Positions 18,179 to 26,581 of a DNA stretch of 64,000 bases are shown one piece after another. The translations under genes and the position numbers were made by a program. Position 1 is the stretch's first letter; each line of letters starts with the position of its first letter. The notes under the pieces are model-generated. The model was not told the origin of the DNA. It saw only the letters and a list, made by a program, of their open reading frames with translations, and did no database searches. This stretch comes from Pseudomonas marginalis (GTDB taxonomy: Bacteria > Pseudomonadota > Gammaproteobacteria > Pseudomonadales > Pseudomonadaceae), in contig NZ_FNSU01000003.1 of assembly GCF_900105325.1 (NCBI RefSeq), positions 496,001 to 560,000 of the forward strand, read 5' to 3'.

Positions 18179-20434
18179 ATGTACAAAGACCTGAAGTTCC
18201 CCGTGCTTATCGTGCACCGCGACATCAAGGCCGACACCGTTGCCGGCGACCGGGTTCGGGGCATCGCCCGGGAGTTGGAACAAGAGGGCTTCAGTATCTT
18301 TTCCGCCGTGGACTACGCCGAAGGCCGGCTGGTGGCGTCGACCCATCACGGCCTGGCGTGCATGCTGATCGCCGCCGAAGGCGCCGGTGAGAATACCCAC
18401 CTGCTGCAAAACATGGTCGAGCTGATCCGCCTGGCCCGCCTGCGGGCGCCGAACCTGCCGATTTTTGCCCTGGGCGAGCAGGTCACCCTGGAAAACGCCC
18501 CGGCCGATGCCATGAGCGAACTCAACCAGCTGCGCGGCATTCTCTACCTGTTCGAAGACACCGTACCGTTTCTCGCCCGCCAGGTGGCCCGTGCTGCCCG
18601 CACATATTTGGATGGCCTGCTGCCGCCATTCTTCAAGGCGCTGGTGCAACACACCGCCGACTCCAACTATTCCTGGCACACCCCCGGCCATGGCGGTGGC
18701 GTGGCCTATCGCAAAAGTCCGGTGGGGCAGGCGTTTCATCAGTTCTTCGGGGAAAACACCCTGCGCTCGGACTTGTCGGTCTCGGTGCCCGAACTGGGCT
18801 CGCTGCTGGATCACACCGGGCCCCTGGCCGAAGCCGAAGCCCGCGCCGCGCGCAACTTCGGCGCCGACCATACCTTTTTCGTGATCAACGGCACGTCCAC
18901 CGCCAACAAGATCGTCTGGCACTCCATGGTCGGGCGCGATGACCTGGTGCTGGTGGACCGCAACTGCCACAAGTCGGTGTTGCATTCGATCATCATGACC
19001 GGTGCCATCCCGCTGTACCTGTGCCCGGAGCGCAACGAATTGGGCATCATCGGTCCGATTCCCCTGAGCGAGTTCAGCCCGGAATCGATCCGCGCCAAGA
19101 TCGACGCCAGCCCCTTGACCCGCGGCCGGCCCCCCAAGGTGAAGCTGGCCGTGGTCACCAACTCCACCTACGACGGCCTGTGCTACAACGCCGAGCTGAT
19201 CAAGCAGCAATTGGGCAACAGTGTCGAGGTGCTGCACTTCGATGAAGCCTGGTACGCCTATGCGGCGTTCCACGAGTTCTTTGCCGGGCGCTACGGCATG
19301 GGCACCTCGCGTACCCCGGACAGCCCGCTGGTGTTCACCACCCACTCCACCCACAAGCTGCTGGCGGCGTTCAGCCAGGCCTCGATGATCCATGTGCAGG
19401 ACGGCGGCGCGCGTCAACTGGACCGCGACCGTTTCAATGAAGCCTTCATGATGCACATCTCCACGTCGCCGCAGTACAGCATCATTGCTTCGCTGGACGT
19501 CGCCTCGGCGATGATGGAAGGCCCGGCCGGGCGCTCGCTGCTGCAGGAAATGTTCGACGAGGCCCTGAGTTTTCGCCGCGCCCTGGCCAACCTGCGCCAG
19601 CATATCGCCGCCGAAGATTGGTGGTTCTCCATCTGGCAGCCGCCGTCGGTGGCGGGCATCGACCGCGTCGCCACGGCGGATTGGCTGTTGCAGCCGCAGG
19701 ATGACTGGCACGGCTTTGGTGACGTGGCCGAAGACTACGTGCTGCTGGACCCGATCAAAGTGACCCTGGTGATGCCCGGCCTCACGGCCGGCGGTGCCTT
19801 GAGCGAGCATGGGATTCCCGCCGCGGTGGTCAGCAAATTCCTCTGGGAGCGTGGGCTGGTGGTGGAAAAGACCGGGCTGTATTCGTTCCTCGTGTTGTTT
19901 TCCATGGGCATCACCAAGGGCAAATGGAGTACCTTGCTCACCGAGTTGCTGGAGTTCAAGCGCAGTTACGACGCGAATGTCAGCCTCGCCAGTTGTTTGC
20001 CATCGGTGTTTGCCCAGGGCCCGGCGCGCTATCAGGGCCTGGGTTTGCGCGACCTGTGCGATCAATTGCACGGCTGTTACCGCAGCAACGCCACCGCCAG
20101 GCACCTCAAGCGCATGTACACGGTGTTGCCGGAAATCGCGATGAAACCCGCCGACGCCTATGACCAATTGGTAAGGGGCGAAGTGGAGGCCGTGTCCATT
20201 GATGCCTTGCCAGGACGCATTGCAGCCGTGATGCTGGTGCCTTATCCGCCGGGCATTCCGTTGATCATGCCGGGCGAGCGCTTTACCGAGTCGACCCGGT
20301 CGATCATCGACTACCTGGCGTTTGCCCGGACGTTCGATAGCAGTTTCCCCGGTTTTGTTGCCGATGTTCACGGGTTACAACACGAAGATGACGGCAGTGG
20401 TCGTTGTTACACCGTCGATTGCATCAAGGGTTAA
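18179..20434 (+). CDS. ldcA: Orn/Lys/Arg decarboxylase (LdcA-type)
   Basis: A 751-residue fold-type I PLP enzyme of the acid-stress decarboxylase family. An N-terminal wing (response-regulator-like) domain covers about residues 1-130. The large PLP domain contains WHTPGHGGG and the cofactor lysine in TTHSTHKLLAAF (about Lys393). The C-terminal domain contains LMPGERFTE near the end. It converts lysine (or arginine/ornithine) to the diamine with CO2 release. The synteny after dnaQ matches PA1818 of P. aeruginosa, the lysine decarboxylase LdcA. Substrate choice in this strain is inferred. The next gene starts two bases after its stop. Confidence 0.9.
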   Translation: MYKDLKFPVLIVHRDIKADTVAGDRVRGIARELEQEGFSIFSAVDYAEGRLVASTHHGLACMLIAAEGAGENTHLLQNMVELIRLARLRAPNLPIFALGEQVTLENAPADAMSELNQLRGILYLFEDTVPFLARQVARAARTYLDGLLPPFFKALVQHTADSNYSWHTPGHGGGVAYRKSPVGQAFHQFFGENTLRSDLSVSVPELGSLLDHTGPLAEAEARAARNFGADHTFFVINGTSTANKIVWHSMVGRDDLVLVDRNCHKSVLHSIIMTGAIPLYLCPERNELGIIGPIPLSEFSPESIRAKIDASPLTRGRPPKVKLAVVTNSTYDGLCYNAELIKQQLGNSVEVLHFDEAWYAYAAFHEFFAGRYGMGTSRTPDSPLVFTTHSTHKLLAAFSQASMIHVQDGGARQLDRDRFNEAFMMHISTSPQYSIIASLDVASAMMEGPAGRSLLQEMFDEALSFRRALANLRQHIAAEDWWFSIWQPPSVAGIDRVATADWLLQPQDDWHGFGDVAEDYVLLDPIKVTLVMPGLTAGGALSEHGIPAAVVSKFLWERGLVVEKTGLYSFLVLFSMGITKGKWSTLLTELLEFKRSYDANVSLASCLPSVFAQGPARYQGLGLRDLCDQLHGCYRSNATARHLKRMYTVLPEIAMKPADAYDQLVRGEVEAVSIDALPGRIAAVMLVPYPPGIPLIMPGERFTESTRSIIDYLAFARTFDSSFPGFVADVHGLQHEDDGSGRCYTVDCIKG

Positions 20435-20436
20435 GG

Positions 20437-21024
20437 ATGTTTATGCAAGCTGTAATGAACCCGAAGTATCCAGGGCTCAGTGTGCGGGTCGCCGACGAGG
20501 GCTTCGACGCCTATGTGTGGGGCAATGATTTCAGCTTTGAGGTCAGTGCCTATGGCGTGCCGGAGATGGGCAGGCGGGTCGATCAATGGCCCGTGGAGCG
20601 CATCGTGCCGTACCGCAAGTGCTATGGCATCGACCCGGAAGAATTCGCCAGTTTTCGCGATGCGCCGGACAGTGCGATCTTCATGGCCTACCTGGATGAT
20701 CGTGCGGTCGGGCATATCGTGGTCAGCACCAATTGGAACGGCTTTGCCCACGTTGACGAGCTGGCGGTGGCCTTGCCTGCCCGTCGGCACGGGGTGGCCA
20801 AGGCGCTGCTGGATGTGGCGCAGTTCTGGAGCCGCAAGAAAAACCTGCCGGGCATGATGCTGGAAACCCAGAACAACAACTTGGGTGCCTGCCGTCTGTA
20901 TGAGCGTTGCGGCTACGTGATGGGCGGGATCGATCACCTGCGCTATCGCGGCATCGACCCGCAAACCCGTGAAGTGGCGATTTTCTGGTATCGATTGTTC
21001 AAGACCGACGCCGAGCGGCGTTAA
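20437..21024 (+). CDS. GNAT family N-acetyltransferase, coupled to ldcA
   Basis: A 195-residue acetyltransferase. The acetyl-CoA motif is in VDELAVALPARRHGVAKALL, followed by GMMLETQNNNLGACRLYERC. The start is either ATG at 20437, two bases after the ldcA stop, or ATG at 20443, which has AGGA at a better distance. The tight spacing suggests cotranslation with the decarboxylase, so a polyamine or lysine-derived substrate is plausible but unproven. The 3' end overlaps the convergent LysR gene by four bases. Confidence 0.85.
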   Translation: MFMQAVMNPKYPGLSVRVADEGFDAYVWGNDFSFEVSAYGVPEMGRRVDQWPVERIVPYRKCYGIDPEEFASFRDAPDSAIFMAYLDDRAVGHIVVSTNWNGFAHVDELAVALPARRHGVAKALLDVAQFWSRKKNLPGMMLETQNNNLGACRLYERCGYVMGGIDHLRYRGIDPQTREVAIFWYRLFKTDAERR

Positions 21025-21914
21025 CTTTCCAGCAGGCCCTGGGCCTTTTGCGTGACGATCTCCAGCAACGCATTCAGCGCAGGCGAGGTCACGCCATCCT
21101 TGAGTGTCAGCGCATATAGGCTGACCAGGATCGGCGGCGATACCGGGCATGTATCCAAACCCGCCTCACGCGCGCCAAACGCGGTGAATGGGTCGACTAT
21201 CGCCAGGCCTTCGCCGGCTTCCACCATGCTGCGCATCATCTGGTAGGTCTGCACCCGTGTCTGCACCACCGGCAGCGGGCGCAGGGCTTGCAGCTTGGCG
21301 TCCAGCAGACGGCTGAGCGGGTCGTGTCCTTCAAGCCCGATCATCGCTTGCCCGGCCAGGTCCTGCAGCGCAATGTACTTCTGCTTGGGCTTGAGCCAGC
21401 CGTGGGGCGCCAGCAATTGCAATTTGCCTTGGGCCAGCACCGTGCTGTGGATTTGCGGATGTTCCGGGTCATGCAGGCTCAGGCCCACCTCGGCCTCGTG
21501 CAGCAGCAGGCTGCGCACGATTTCCCGGGTTGGCTGGCTCGACAGGTTGCACGGCGTGTCCTGGAAGCGTCGGCGCAGCAGCGCGATGCTCTGGGGCAGC
21601 AGTTGATTGGCCAGGGGCGGCGTGCACAAGGCGCGCAGGGTGGGGGCGTGATGGTGTTTCAAGCGGCTGGCCAGGCGTTGCACCGGTTCCAGGGCTTCGT
21701 ACACATGGGCTATTTCTGCCTGCAACTCCAGGGTTTCCCGTGTCGCCTGCAAACGCCCGCGCACACTGGCAAACAGCATGAAGCCCAATTGCCGCTCGGC
21801 CTCCTTGAGTGCCGCGTCTACATCGCCCACGGGAAGTTGCAACCATTCGGCGGCGGTGCCGAGGTGTCCGGTCTGCAGGATGGCCTGAATCACTTCGATA
21901 TGACGTAAACGCAT
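21021..21914 (-). CDS. LysR family transcriptional regulator
   Basis: A 297-residue regulator. The N-terminal winged HTH is at about residues 1-60 (MRLRHIEVIQAILQTGHLGT), followed by the linker helix and a C-terminal periplasmic-binding-like effector domain (ALCTPPLANQLLPQ, then DPFTAFGAREAGLDTCP). It converges on the GNAT gene with a four-base overlap. The regulated genes and ligand cannot be read from the sequence. Confidence 0.9.
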   Translation of the reverse strand: MRLRHIEVIQAILQTGHLGTAAEWLQLPVGDVDAALKEAERQLGFMLFASVRGRLQATRETLELQAEIAHVYEALEPVQRLASRLKHHHAPTLRALCTPPLANQLLPQSIALLRRRFQDTPCNLSSQPTREIVRSLLLHEAEVGLSLHDPEHPQIHSTVLAQGKLQLLAPHGWLKPKQKYIALQDLAGQAMIGLEGHDPLSRLLDAKLQALRPLPVVQTRVQTYQMMRSMVEAGEGLAIVDPFTAFGAREAGLDTCPVSPPILVSLYALTLKDGVTSPALNALLEIVTQKAQGLLES

Positions 21915-22095
21915 GGCCGGAGTCTATGTGCAGCGCCGTGGGGATTCAATGGTGCATGCCGTCGTGCGCAAAAAAGACGGTGTGGGTCGCGTATGTCGCT
22001 GGCGTTCAGCCAGGACCTCACTAGAATGGCGAGTCTGATCATCAACGACCAATGCCGATTACCGGCACATACAACAAAAACAGGTCTGGTCTCCT

Positions 22096-22440
22096 ATGCC
22101 TCTGCCCTCGACAGTTCTCGGGGTAACGGTCAAGCAACTGCTGGTCCTGGTGACCGTAGGGTGCGTGGCTGCTTATCTCTTCAGCAATCACGATGAATCA
22201 GCTCCGGAAAACCTCACGCTTGAGGCATTTATCCGTGCCCAGGAGCAAGTCGCCGCGCAGGTCGGCACGGTGCTGGGCATGACGCAGGTCAAGCAGGTGG
22301 TGGCGTATCCGGGGTACAACTCGCCGGGCTACAGGCGGGTGATGTACGCGGTGGAAGGCGAGCGGGGCCGGTTGATGGTGACGCTCAAGCAAGTGGACGG
22401 TGAGTCGGGGCTTGAAGTGACGGAAATTCGCAGCCCGTGA
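22096..22440 (+). CDS. Small single-span membrane protein of unknown function
   Basis: A 114-residue protein with one membrane segment at about residues 13-30 (KQLLVLVTVGCVAAYLF). A soluble domain follows that contains a regular repeat of charged and beta-type residues (GYRRVMYAVEGERGRLMVTL). No domain is recognised. The ribosome-binding site is weak. Coding bias and the clear start and stop support a real gene. Confidence 0.6.
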   Translation: MPLPSTVLGVTVKQLLVLVTVGCVAAYLFSNHDESAPENLTLEAFIRAQEQVAAQVGTVLGMTQVKQVVAYPGYNSPGYRRVMYAVEGERGRLMVTLKQVDGESGLEVTEIRSP

Positions 22441-22503
22441 CCGCCCGGCCCAGTCGATGCCGTCAATGGCCGGGACTGAGCAGGTACGCCTGGGCGATCA
22501 AGC

Positions 22504-22740
22504 TTATGAGGCGAGGACGGTCTGCGATTCGCGGACGATAATGGTCCCCGACTGAATCAGCTTGAACTCATCGCCTTCGAGTTTTTCTACCCGGTCGCCA
22601 ATGGCCAGCTTGTAGGTGGTGGTGGGTGCCGAGCCAGCCAGGTCGCCTTGCGCCGGGTTGGATTCCTGGAACTCATGCACCGAATACACGCGTCCTTCTG
22701 CGTCTCTGGCATGAAACTGTCCGACTAGTACTGCTGCCAT
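22504..22740 (-). CDS. Small conserved hypothetical protein (78 aa)
   Basis: A 78-residue soluble protein starting MAAVLVGQFHARDAEGRVYS. It looks all-beta and ends in a short strand pair (FKLIQSGTIIVRESQTVL). The ATG at 22738-22740 follows an AGAGGTT ribosome site on the minus strand; nine further codons upstream are open but not supported. I believe similar small proteins occur in other pseudomonads, without assigned function. Confidence 0.7.
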   Translation of the reverse strand: MAAVLVGQFHARDAEGRVYSVHEFQESNPAQGDLAGSAPTTTYKLAIGDRVEKLEGDEFKLIQSGTIIVRESQTVLAS

Positions 22741-22966
22741 CTGTTTAGAACCTCTGGAGATAAACACTCAATTCGCGGTGCTGTAGACCGTCATAAAGAG
22801 GGGGAGTTTACCTATTGAAAAAAAATACTATTCGCTGACATTTTCAGACGGTTCCTACGCATCAAATCGCGGGCCAAACGTCTGGAGGATTATCAAAACC
22901 TTCTGGTGAACGCACTGCGAAGCCTTTATAACTACAAGCTCCCTTAGTCAGACGTCGAGAAACCCA

Positions 22967-23524
22967 ATGAGCAAGGTCTACACGATTGCCGTCCTGGTTG
23001 GCAGCCTGAGAAAAGACTCGATCAACCGCAAGGTCGCCCTGGCACTGGCCGAAATGGCCCCCGCCAACCTGAAGTTGAACATTGTGGAAATTGGCGATTT
23101 GCCGCTCTACAACGAGGACATCGACGGGGCATCGCCGCCCGCAGCCTACAGTACTTTCCGTCAGCAGGTACGTTCATCCGACGCGGTGTTGTTTGTGACA
23201 CCGGAGTACAACCGCTCCGTACCCGCGCCGTTGAAGAATGCGATTGACGTCGGCTCCCGTCCTTATGGCCAAAGCGCCTGGAGCGGCAAGCCGGGGGCGA
23301 TCATCAGCGTATCCCCGGGCGCCGTTGGCGGTTTTGGCGCCAACCACCATCTGCGCCAGTCCCTGGTGTTCCTCGATGTGCCATGCATGCAGCAGCCGGA
23401 AGCCTACCTGGGCGGAGCGGGCAGCGTGTTCGATGACGCCGGCAAGGTGTCGGAAAAGACCAGGCCGTTCCTGCAGGCATTTATTGATGCCTACGGCAAA
23501 TGGGTAGAAAAACAGACAGCTTGA
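22967..23524 (+). CDS. NADPH-dependent FMN reductase (ChrR/YieF-like)
   Basis: A 185-residue flavodoxin-fold oxidoreductase. The FMN phosphate loop is GSLRKDSINRK near the N-terminus. The second flavin-contact loop is TPEYNRSVPAPLKNAIDVGS. Enzymes of this group reduce quinones, chromate or flavins with NAD(P)H by two-electron transfer and protect against redox stress. The length matches the family. It is monocistronic, with a large inverted repeat downstream. Confidence 0.92.
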   Translation: MSKVYTIAVLVGSLRKDSINRKVALALAEMAPANLKLNIVEIGDLPLYNEDIDGASPPAAYSTFRQQVRSSDAVLFVTPEYNRSVPAPLKNAIDVGSRPYGQSAWSGKPGAIISVSPGAVGGFGANHHLRQSLVFLDVPCMQQPEAYLGGAGSVFDDAGKVSEKTRPFLQAFIDAYGKWVEKQTA

Positions 23525-23597
23525 ATCTGCGCCATTGTCCACTGTGGGAGGGGCAAGCCCTGACGCCAGTCAGTTAAGGATGAACACTGTAACTGTG

Positions 23598-23722
23598 GTG
23601 AGCGGGCTTGCCCCGCGCTGGGCTGCGCAGCAGCCCCAATAAGAGCGCTGCAGTGTGCCAGGCAGGTCCGGGGCTGTGTTTTGGGGCTGCTGCGCAGCCC
23701 AGCGCGGGGCAAGCCCGCTCAC
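23598..23722. repeat. REPIN with perfect 41-bp inverted arms
   Basis: Bases 23598-23638 and 23682-23722 are exact reverse complements over 41 positions, starting GTGAGCGGGCTTGCCCCGCG. The 43-base centre is not symmetrical. It lies between the convergent FMN reductase and pyruvate oxidase genes, so it can act as a two-way transcription barrier. A degenerate copy of the other REP family (GTGGGAGGGGCAAGCCC) precedes it at about 23545. Confidence 0.9.
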
Positions 23723-23766
23723 TACAGGTTTTGGAGTTAGGGCGTGCCCCCTCCCTCAGTGTTGGA

Positions 23767-25491
23767 TCAGCGCAACCAGTTAGTCCGCGCCAACTCGATC
23801 ACTTCATCTCCACGCCCACTCATCACCGCCTTGAGCATGTACAGGCTGAAGCCCTTGGCCTGTTCCAGCTTGATGCTCGGCGGCATCACCAGTTCCTGGG
23901 TGGCCGTCACCACATCCACCAGCACCGGGCCATCATGGGCCAGGGCGCGGCGCAGGGCCGGTTCCAGGTCTTCGGATTGCTCCACGCGAATGCCGAGGAT
24001 GCCCATGGCGTTGGACATGGCGGCGAAGTCCGGGTTTTTCAGCTCGGTGCCGGCATCCAGGTAGCCCGCGGCCTTCATTTCCATGGCGACAAAGCCCAGG
24101 GACGAGTTATCGAACACGATGACTTTGACGGGCAGGTTCAACTGCGCCAGTGAAATGAAATCCCCCATCAGCATGGCAAACCCGCCGTCGCCGGACATCG
24201 AGATCACCTGGCGCCCAGGAAAGGCTGCCTGCGCACCGATCGCCTGGGGCATGGCATTGGCCATGGAGCCGTGGTTGAACGAGCCGATCAGGCGACGCTT
24301 GCCGTTCATCTTCAGGTAGCGCGCCGCCCACACCGTCGGCGAGCCCACGTCGGCTGTGAAGATTGCATCGTCGTCCGCCAGTTCGCTGAGCAAACGCGCC
24401 ACGTACTGCGGGTGGATCGGCCGGTTGGCCTTTGACGGTTGCGCCAGGTCGTCCAGGCCTTGGCGGGCTTTTTCGTAGTGCTTCAGCGAGGTCTCGAGGA
24501 AGCTGCGGTCGGTGTTGCGGGTCAGGCGCGGCAGCAGCGCGTCGAGGGTCTCGCTCACATCGGCAGCGATGCCCAGGTCCAGCGTGGCGCGACGGCCCAG
24601 GGCCTGCGGGTTGCGGTCGACCTGGATGATTTTGGCATCGGCGGGGTAGAACTGGCGGTACGGAAAGTCAGTGCCGAGCATGATCAGCGTGTCGCAGTCG
24701 AGCATGGCGTGGTAGCCGGAGCTGAAGCCGATCAGGCCGGTCATGCCCACATCGAATGGGTTGTCCCATTCCACATGCTCCTTGCCGCGCAGGGCGTGCA
24801 CCACCGGTGCCCCCAGCGTGTCGGCCAGGGCCACCACTTGATCGTGGGCACCGGCGCAGCCACTGCCGCACAGCAGGGTGACTTTCTCGCTGCTTTCAAG
24901 GATCTCGGTCAGGCGCTGCAGGTCCTGTTCCGCCGGCAGGGTGCGCGGTGCGTGCAGGGCCGGCCAGGGCTTGAGCTTGTCTTCGACTTCCAGCAACGAT
25001 ACGTCCCCCGGAATCACCACCACCGCCACGCCGCGGTTGAGGACCGCCGAACGCATGGCACGGTGCAGCACGTGCGGCATCTGTTCGGGGTTGGTGACCA
25101 GCTCGATAAAGTGGCTGCACTCCTTGAACAGTTCCTGGGGATGGGTCTCCTGGAAGTAGTTCAGGCCGATCTCGGAGGAGGGGATTTGTGCGGCAATCGC
25201 CAGCACCGGCACATGGTTGCGATGGCAATCGAACAGGCCATTGATCAAGTGCAGGTTGCCCGGCCCGCAGCTGCCGGCGCACACCGTCAGTTCACCCGTG
25301 GCCGCCGCTTCGGCACCGGCGGCGAAGGCGGCGACTTCTTCGTGGCGCACGTGCATCCACTCGATGCTGTCCATGGTGCGCAGGGCGTCGGTGAGACCGT
25401 TGAGGCTGTCGCCGGTCAGGCCCCAGATGCGCTTGATCCCCGCCTGTTCAAGGGTGGTCGCCAATTGCTGGGCCAGGTTGATTTTCGCCAT
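23767..25491 (-). CDS. poxB: Pyruvate dehydrogenase (quinone) / pyruvate oxidase, ThDP-dependent
   Basis: A 574-residue thiamine-diphosphate flavoenzyme, close to the 572 residues of E. coli PoxB. The N-terminal domain has IKRIWGLTGDSLNGLTDAL and the catalytic glutamate in MHVRHEEVAAFAAG. The ThDP-binding motif begins SGDGGFAMLMGDF and ends about 30 residues later at FDNSS. It decarboxylates pyruvate to acetate and passes electrons to ubiquinone at the inner membrane. The ATG at 25491 with GGAG upstream was chosen over a TTG four codons earlier. Confidence 0.93.
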   Translation of the reverse strand: MAKINLAQQLATTLEQAGIKRIWGLTGDSLNGLTDALRTMDSIEWMHVRHEEVAAFAAGAEAAATGELTVCAGSCGPGNLHLINGLFDCHRNHVPVLAIAAQIPSSEIGLNYFQETHPQELFKECSHFIELVTNPEQMPHVLHRAMRSAVLNRGVAVVVIPGDVSLLEVEDKLKPWPALHAPRTLPAEQDLQRLTEILESSEKVTLLCGSGCAGAHDQVVALADTLGAPVVHALRGKEHVEWDNPFDVGMTGLIGFSSGYHAMLDCDTLIMLGTDFPYRQFYPADAKIIQVDRNPQALGRRATLDLGIAADVSETLDALLPRLTRNTDRSFLETSLKHYEKARQGLDDLAQPSKANRPIHPQYVARLLSELADDDAIFTADVGSPTVWAARYLKMNGKRRLIGSFNHGSMANAMPQAIGAQAAFPGRQVISMSGDGGFAMLMGDFISLAQLNLPVKVIVFDNSSLGFVAMEMKAAGYLDAGTELKNPDFAAMSNAMGILGIRVEQSEDLEPALRRALAHDGPVLVDVVTATQELVMPPSIKLEQAKGFSLYMLKAVMSGRGDEVIELARTNWLR

Positions 25492-25804
25492 GAAGAACTC
25501 CAATCGTCAGTGAGGTTAAAAGCGGCTGATCAATAGGGGACAGTTCGATCACGGCGAATGCTCCGCCTTTAATGTGAAGATTGCGTCATGGACGCGCGGT
25601 ATTGCCGGGTGCGCCGGGCGATAAACCACTGGTCGCGCACCAGCGCCAGCCAGGGGGGCGCGCCAGCGGTCAGTGCAGGGAAAGGAACTGGCTGAGCAAG
25701 TAGCCGTGCGCCTCGTGGATCTGCGAAGCGAGCGGCCCTTGATCTTGCTTTAATCTTGATCTCAGGCGGGCCCCCAAAAAATCACTGTCGGATTACGGGC
25801 ACAC

Positions 25805-25945
25805 CGAGCCTGGGCGAGGTGCCGAGTGGTGGGGCGAAGCGTTTTTGGTGGACTTTTGGCGCTCTTCCAAAAGTGACCCGCTGTAAGAGCGGAACCCTAA
25901 GTAGCCGTTGCCGCAGCAACGGATATGTACTCATTCCAACCCAAG
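25805..25945. repeat. Three-hairpin intergenic element
   Basis: There are three consecutive stems: CTTTTGG/CCAAAAG (25853-25859 with 25867-25873), CCGCT/AGCGG (25878-25882 with 25888-25892) and CCGTTGC/GCAACGG (25905-25911 with 25916-25922). From memory, similar blocks recur between genes of fluorescent pseudomonads and are sometimes mis-annotated as proteins ending GVPVIRQ. It may be a repeat family or a structured RNA. Confidence 0.5.
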
Positions 25946-25971
25946 CACATGGTCGGCCCAGAGGCCGCCAT

Positions 25972-26010
25972 CGGGGGCAAGTCGAATCGTCGCACCGCCC
26001 CTCCCACATT
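25972..26010. repeat. REP with a 16-nt insert in its palindrome
   Basis: The normal core GGGGGCAAGCCCCCTCCCAC is split after CAAG by TCGAATCGTCGCACCG, then continues CCCCTCCCACATT. The same 16-mer, in reverse complement, splits a REP of the other family at 46625-46640. Confidence 0.75.
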
Positions 26011-26086
26011 TAGCGCGGGGCATCAGTTAGAGAGTCGTCAGCTCCCGAGCCGTCACGGGAGCAACCCCCCACCCCACATTTGATAC

Positions 26087-26581
26087 TCAGCGACGACGGA
26101 ACAGCGGCAGCGGTTCATCCGTTGCTGCCTGGTACGTCACCGAGAAGTCCTTGAGGCTTTCCAGCGCCTCGTACGGGTCTTTGTCGGCGCGCAAGGCGAA
26201 GGCATCGAACCCGCAACGGCGCAGGTAGAACAGCTGGTCGCGCAGCACGTCGCCAATGGCCCGCAGCTCGCCTTTGTAACCGTAGCGGTCACGCAGCAAG
26301 CGTGCGTTGGAATAGTTGCGACCGTCGGTGAAGGCCGGGAAGTTCAGGGCGATGACCTGGAAGTGTTCCACGTCAGCGCCGATCTCTTCGGCTTCTTCAT
26401 CGGCGTCCAGCCACACACCCAGGCCGCCGTCGCGAGCCTTGAGGGCGTGGCCATGTTCGCGCCACAGCGCCAGCGGCACGATCAGGTCGTCGCAGTTGGA
26501 AATGCCGTCGAAGCTCGCGTCCTTGGGCAAAAGGTGCCAGGTTTCGTCGAGGACTTCGTTGTTCTTAATGATTCGCTGCAT
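26087..26581 (-). CDS. DUF934 family protein, partner of sulfite reductase
   Basis: A 164-residue protein starting MQRIIKNNEVLDETWHLLPK, with the family pattern LPLALWREHG, then GRNYSNARLLRDRYGYKGEL. DUF934 genes almost always follow cysI in proteobacteria and are thought to help assimilatory sulfate reduction, but no biochemical function is established as far as I know. Its start overlaps the end of cysI by 17 bases, so translation is coupled. Another open start 20 codons upstream lies within cysI and is unlikely. Confidence 0.88.
   Translation of the reverse strand: MQRIIKNNEVLDETWHLLPKDASFDGISNCDDLIVPLALWREHGHALKARDGGLGVWLDADEEAEEIGADVEHFQVIALNFPAFTDGRNYSNARLLRDRYGYKGELRAIGDVLRDQLFYLRRCGFDAFALRADKDPYEALESLKDFSVTYQAATDEPLPLFRRR

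Larger units (their letters stand above)
25492..26086. other. Long intergenic region with repeats
   Basis: No convincing gene lies in these 595 bases. The first 260 hold the poxB promoter region and a GC-rich stretch without recognisable signals. The remainder is repetitive: a three-hairpin element at about 25805-25945, a REP with a 16-base insert at about 25972-26010, and a degenerate REP at about 26050-26080. A 75-codon frame on the minus strand is an artefact of the repeat. Confidence 0.7.

Noticed and set aside
18167..20371. 734-codon open frame antisense to the decarboxylase
   Set aside because: A shadow frame; the sense gene has the PLP lysine motif and full family length.
22820..22949. 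Open frame ending RAKRLEDYQNLLVNALRSLY before the FMN reductase gene
   Set aside because: The frame looks protein-like, but there is no ATG, GTG or TTG with a ribosome site near its 5' end, and it is preceded by an in-frame TGA.
25782..26009. 75-codon minus-strand frame in the intergenic gap
   Set aside because: It lies across the three-hairpin repeat and a REP; such frames recur with the repeat and lack a ribosome site.
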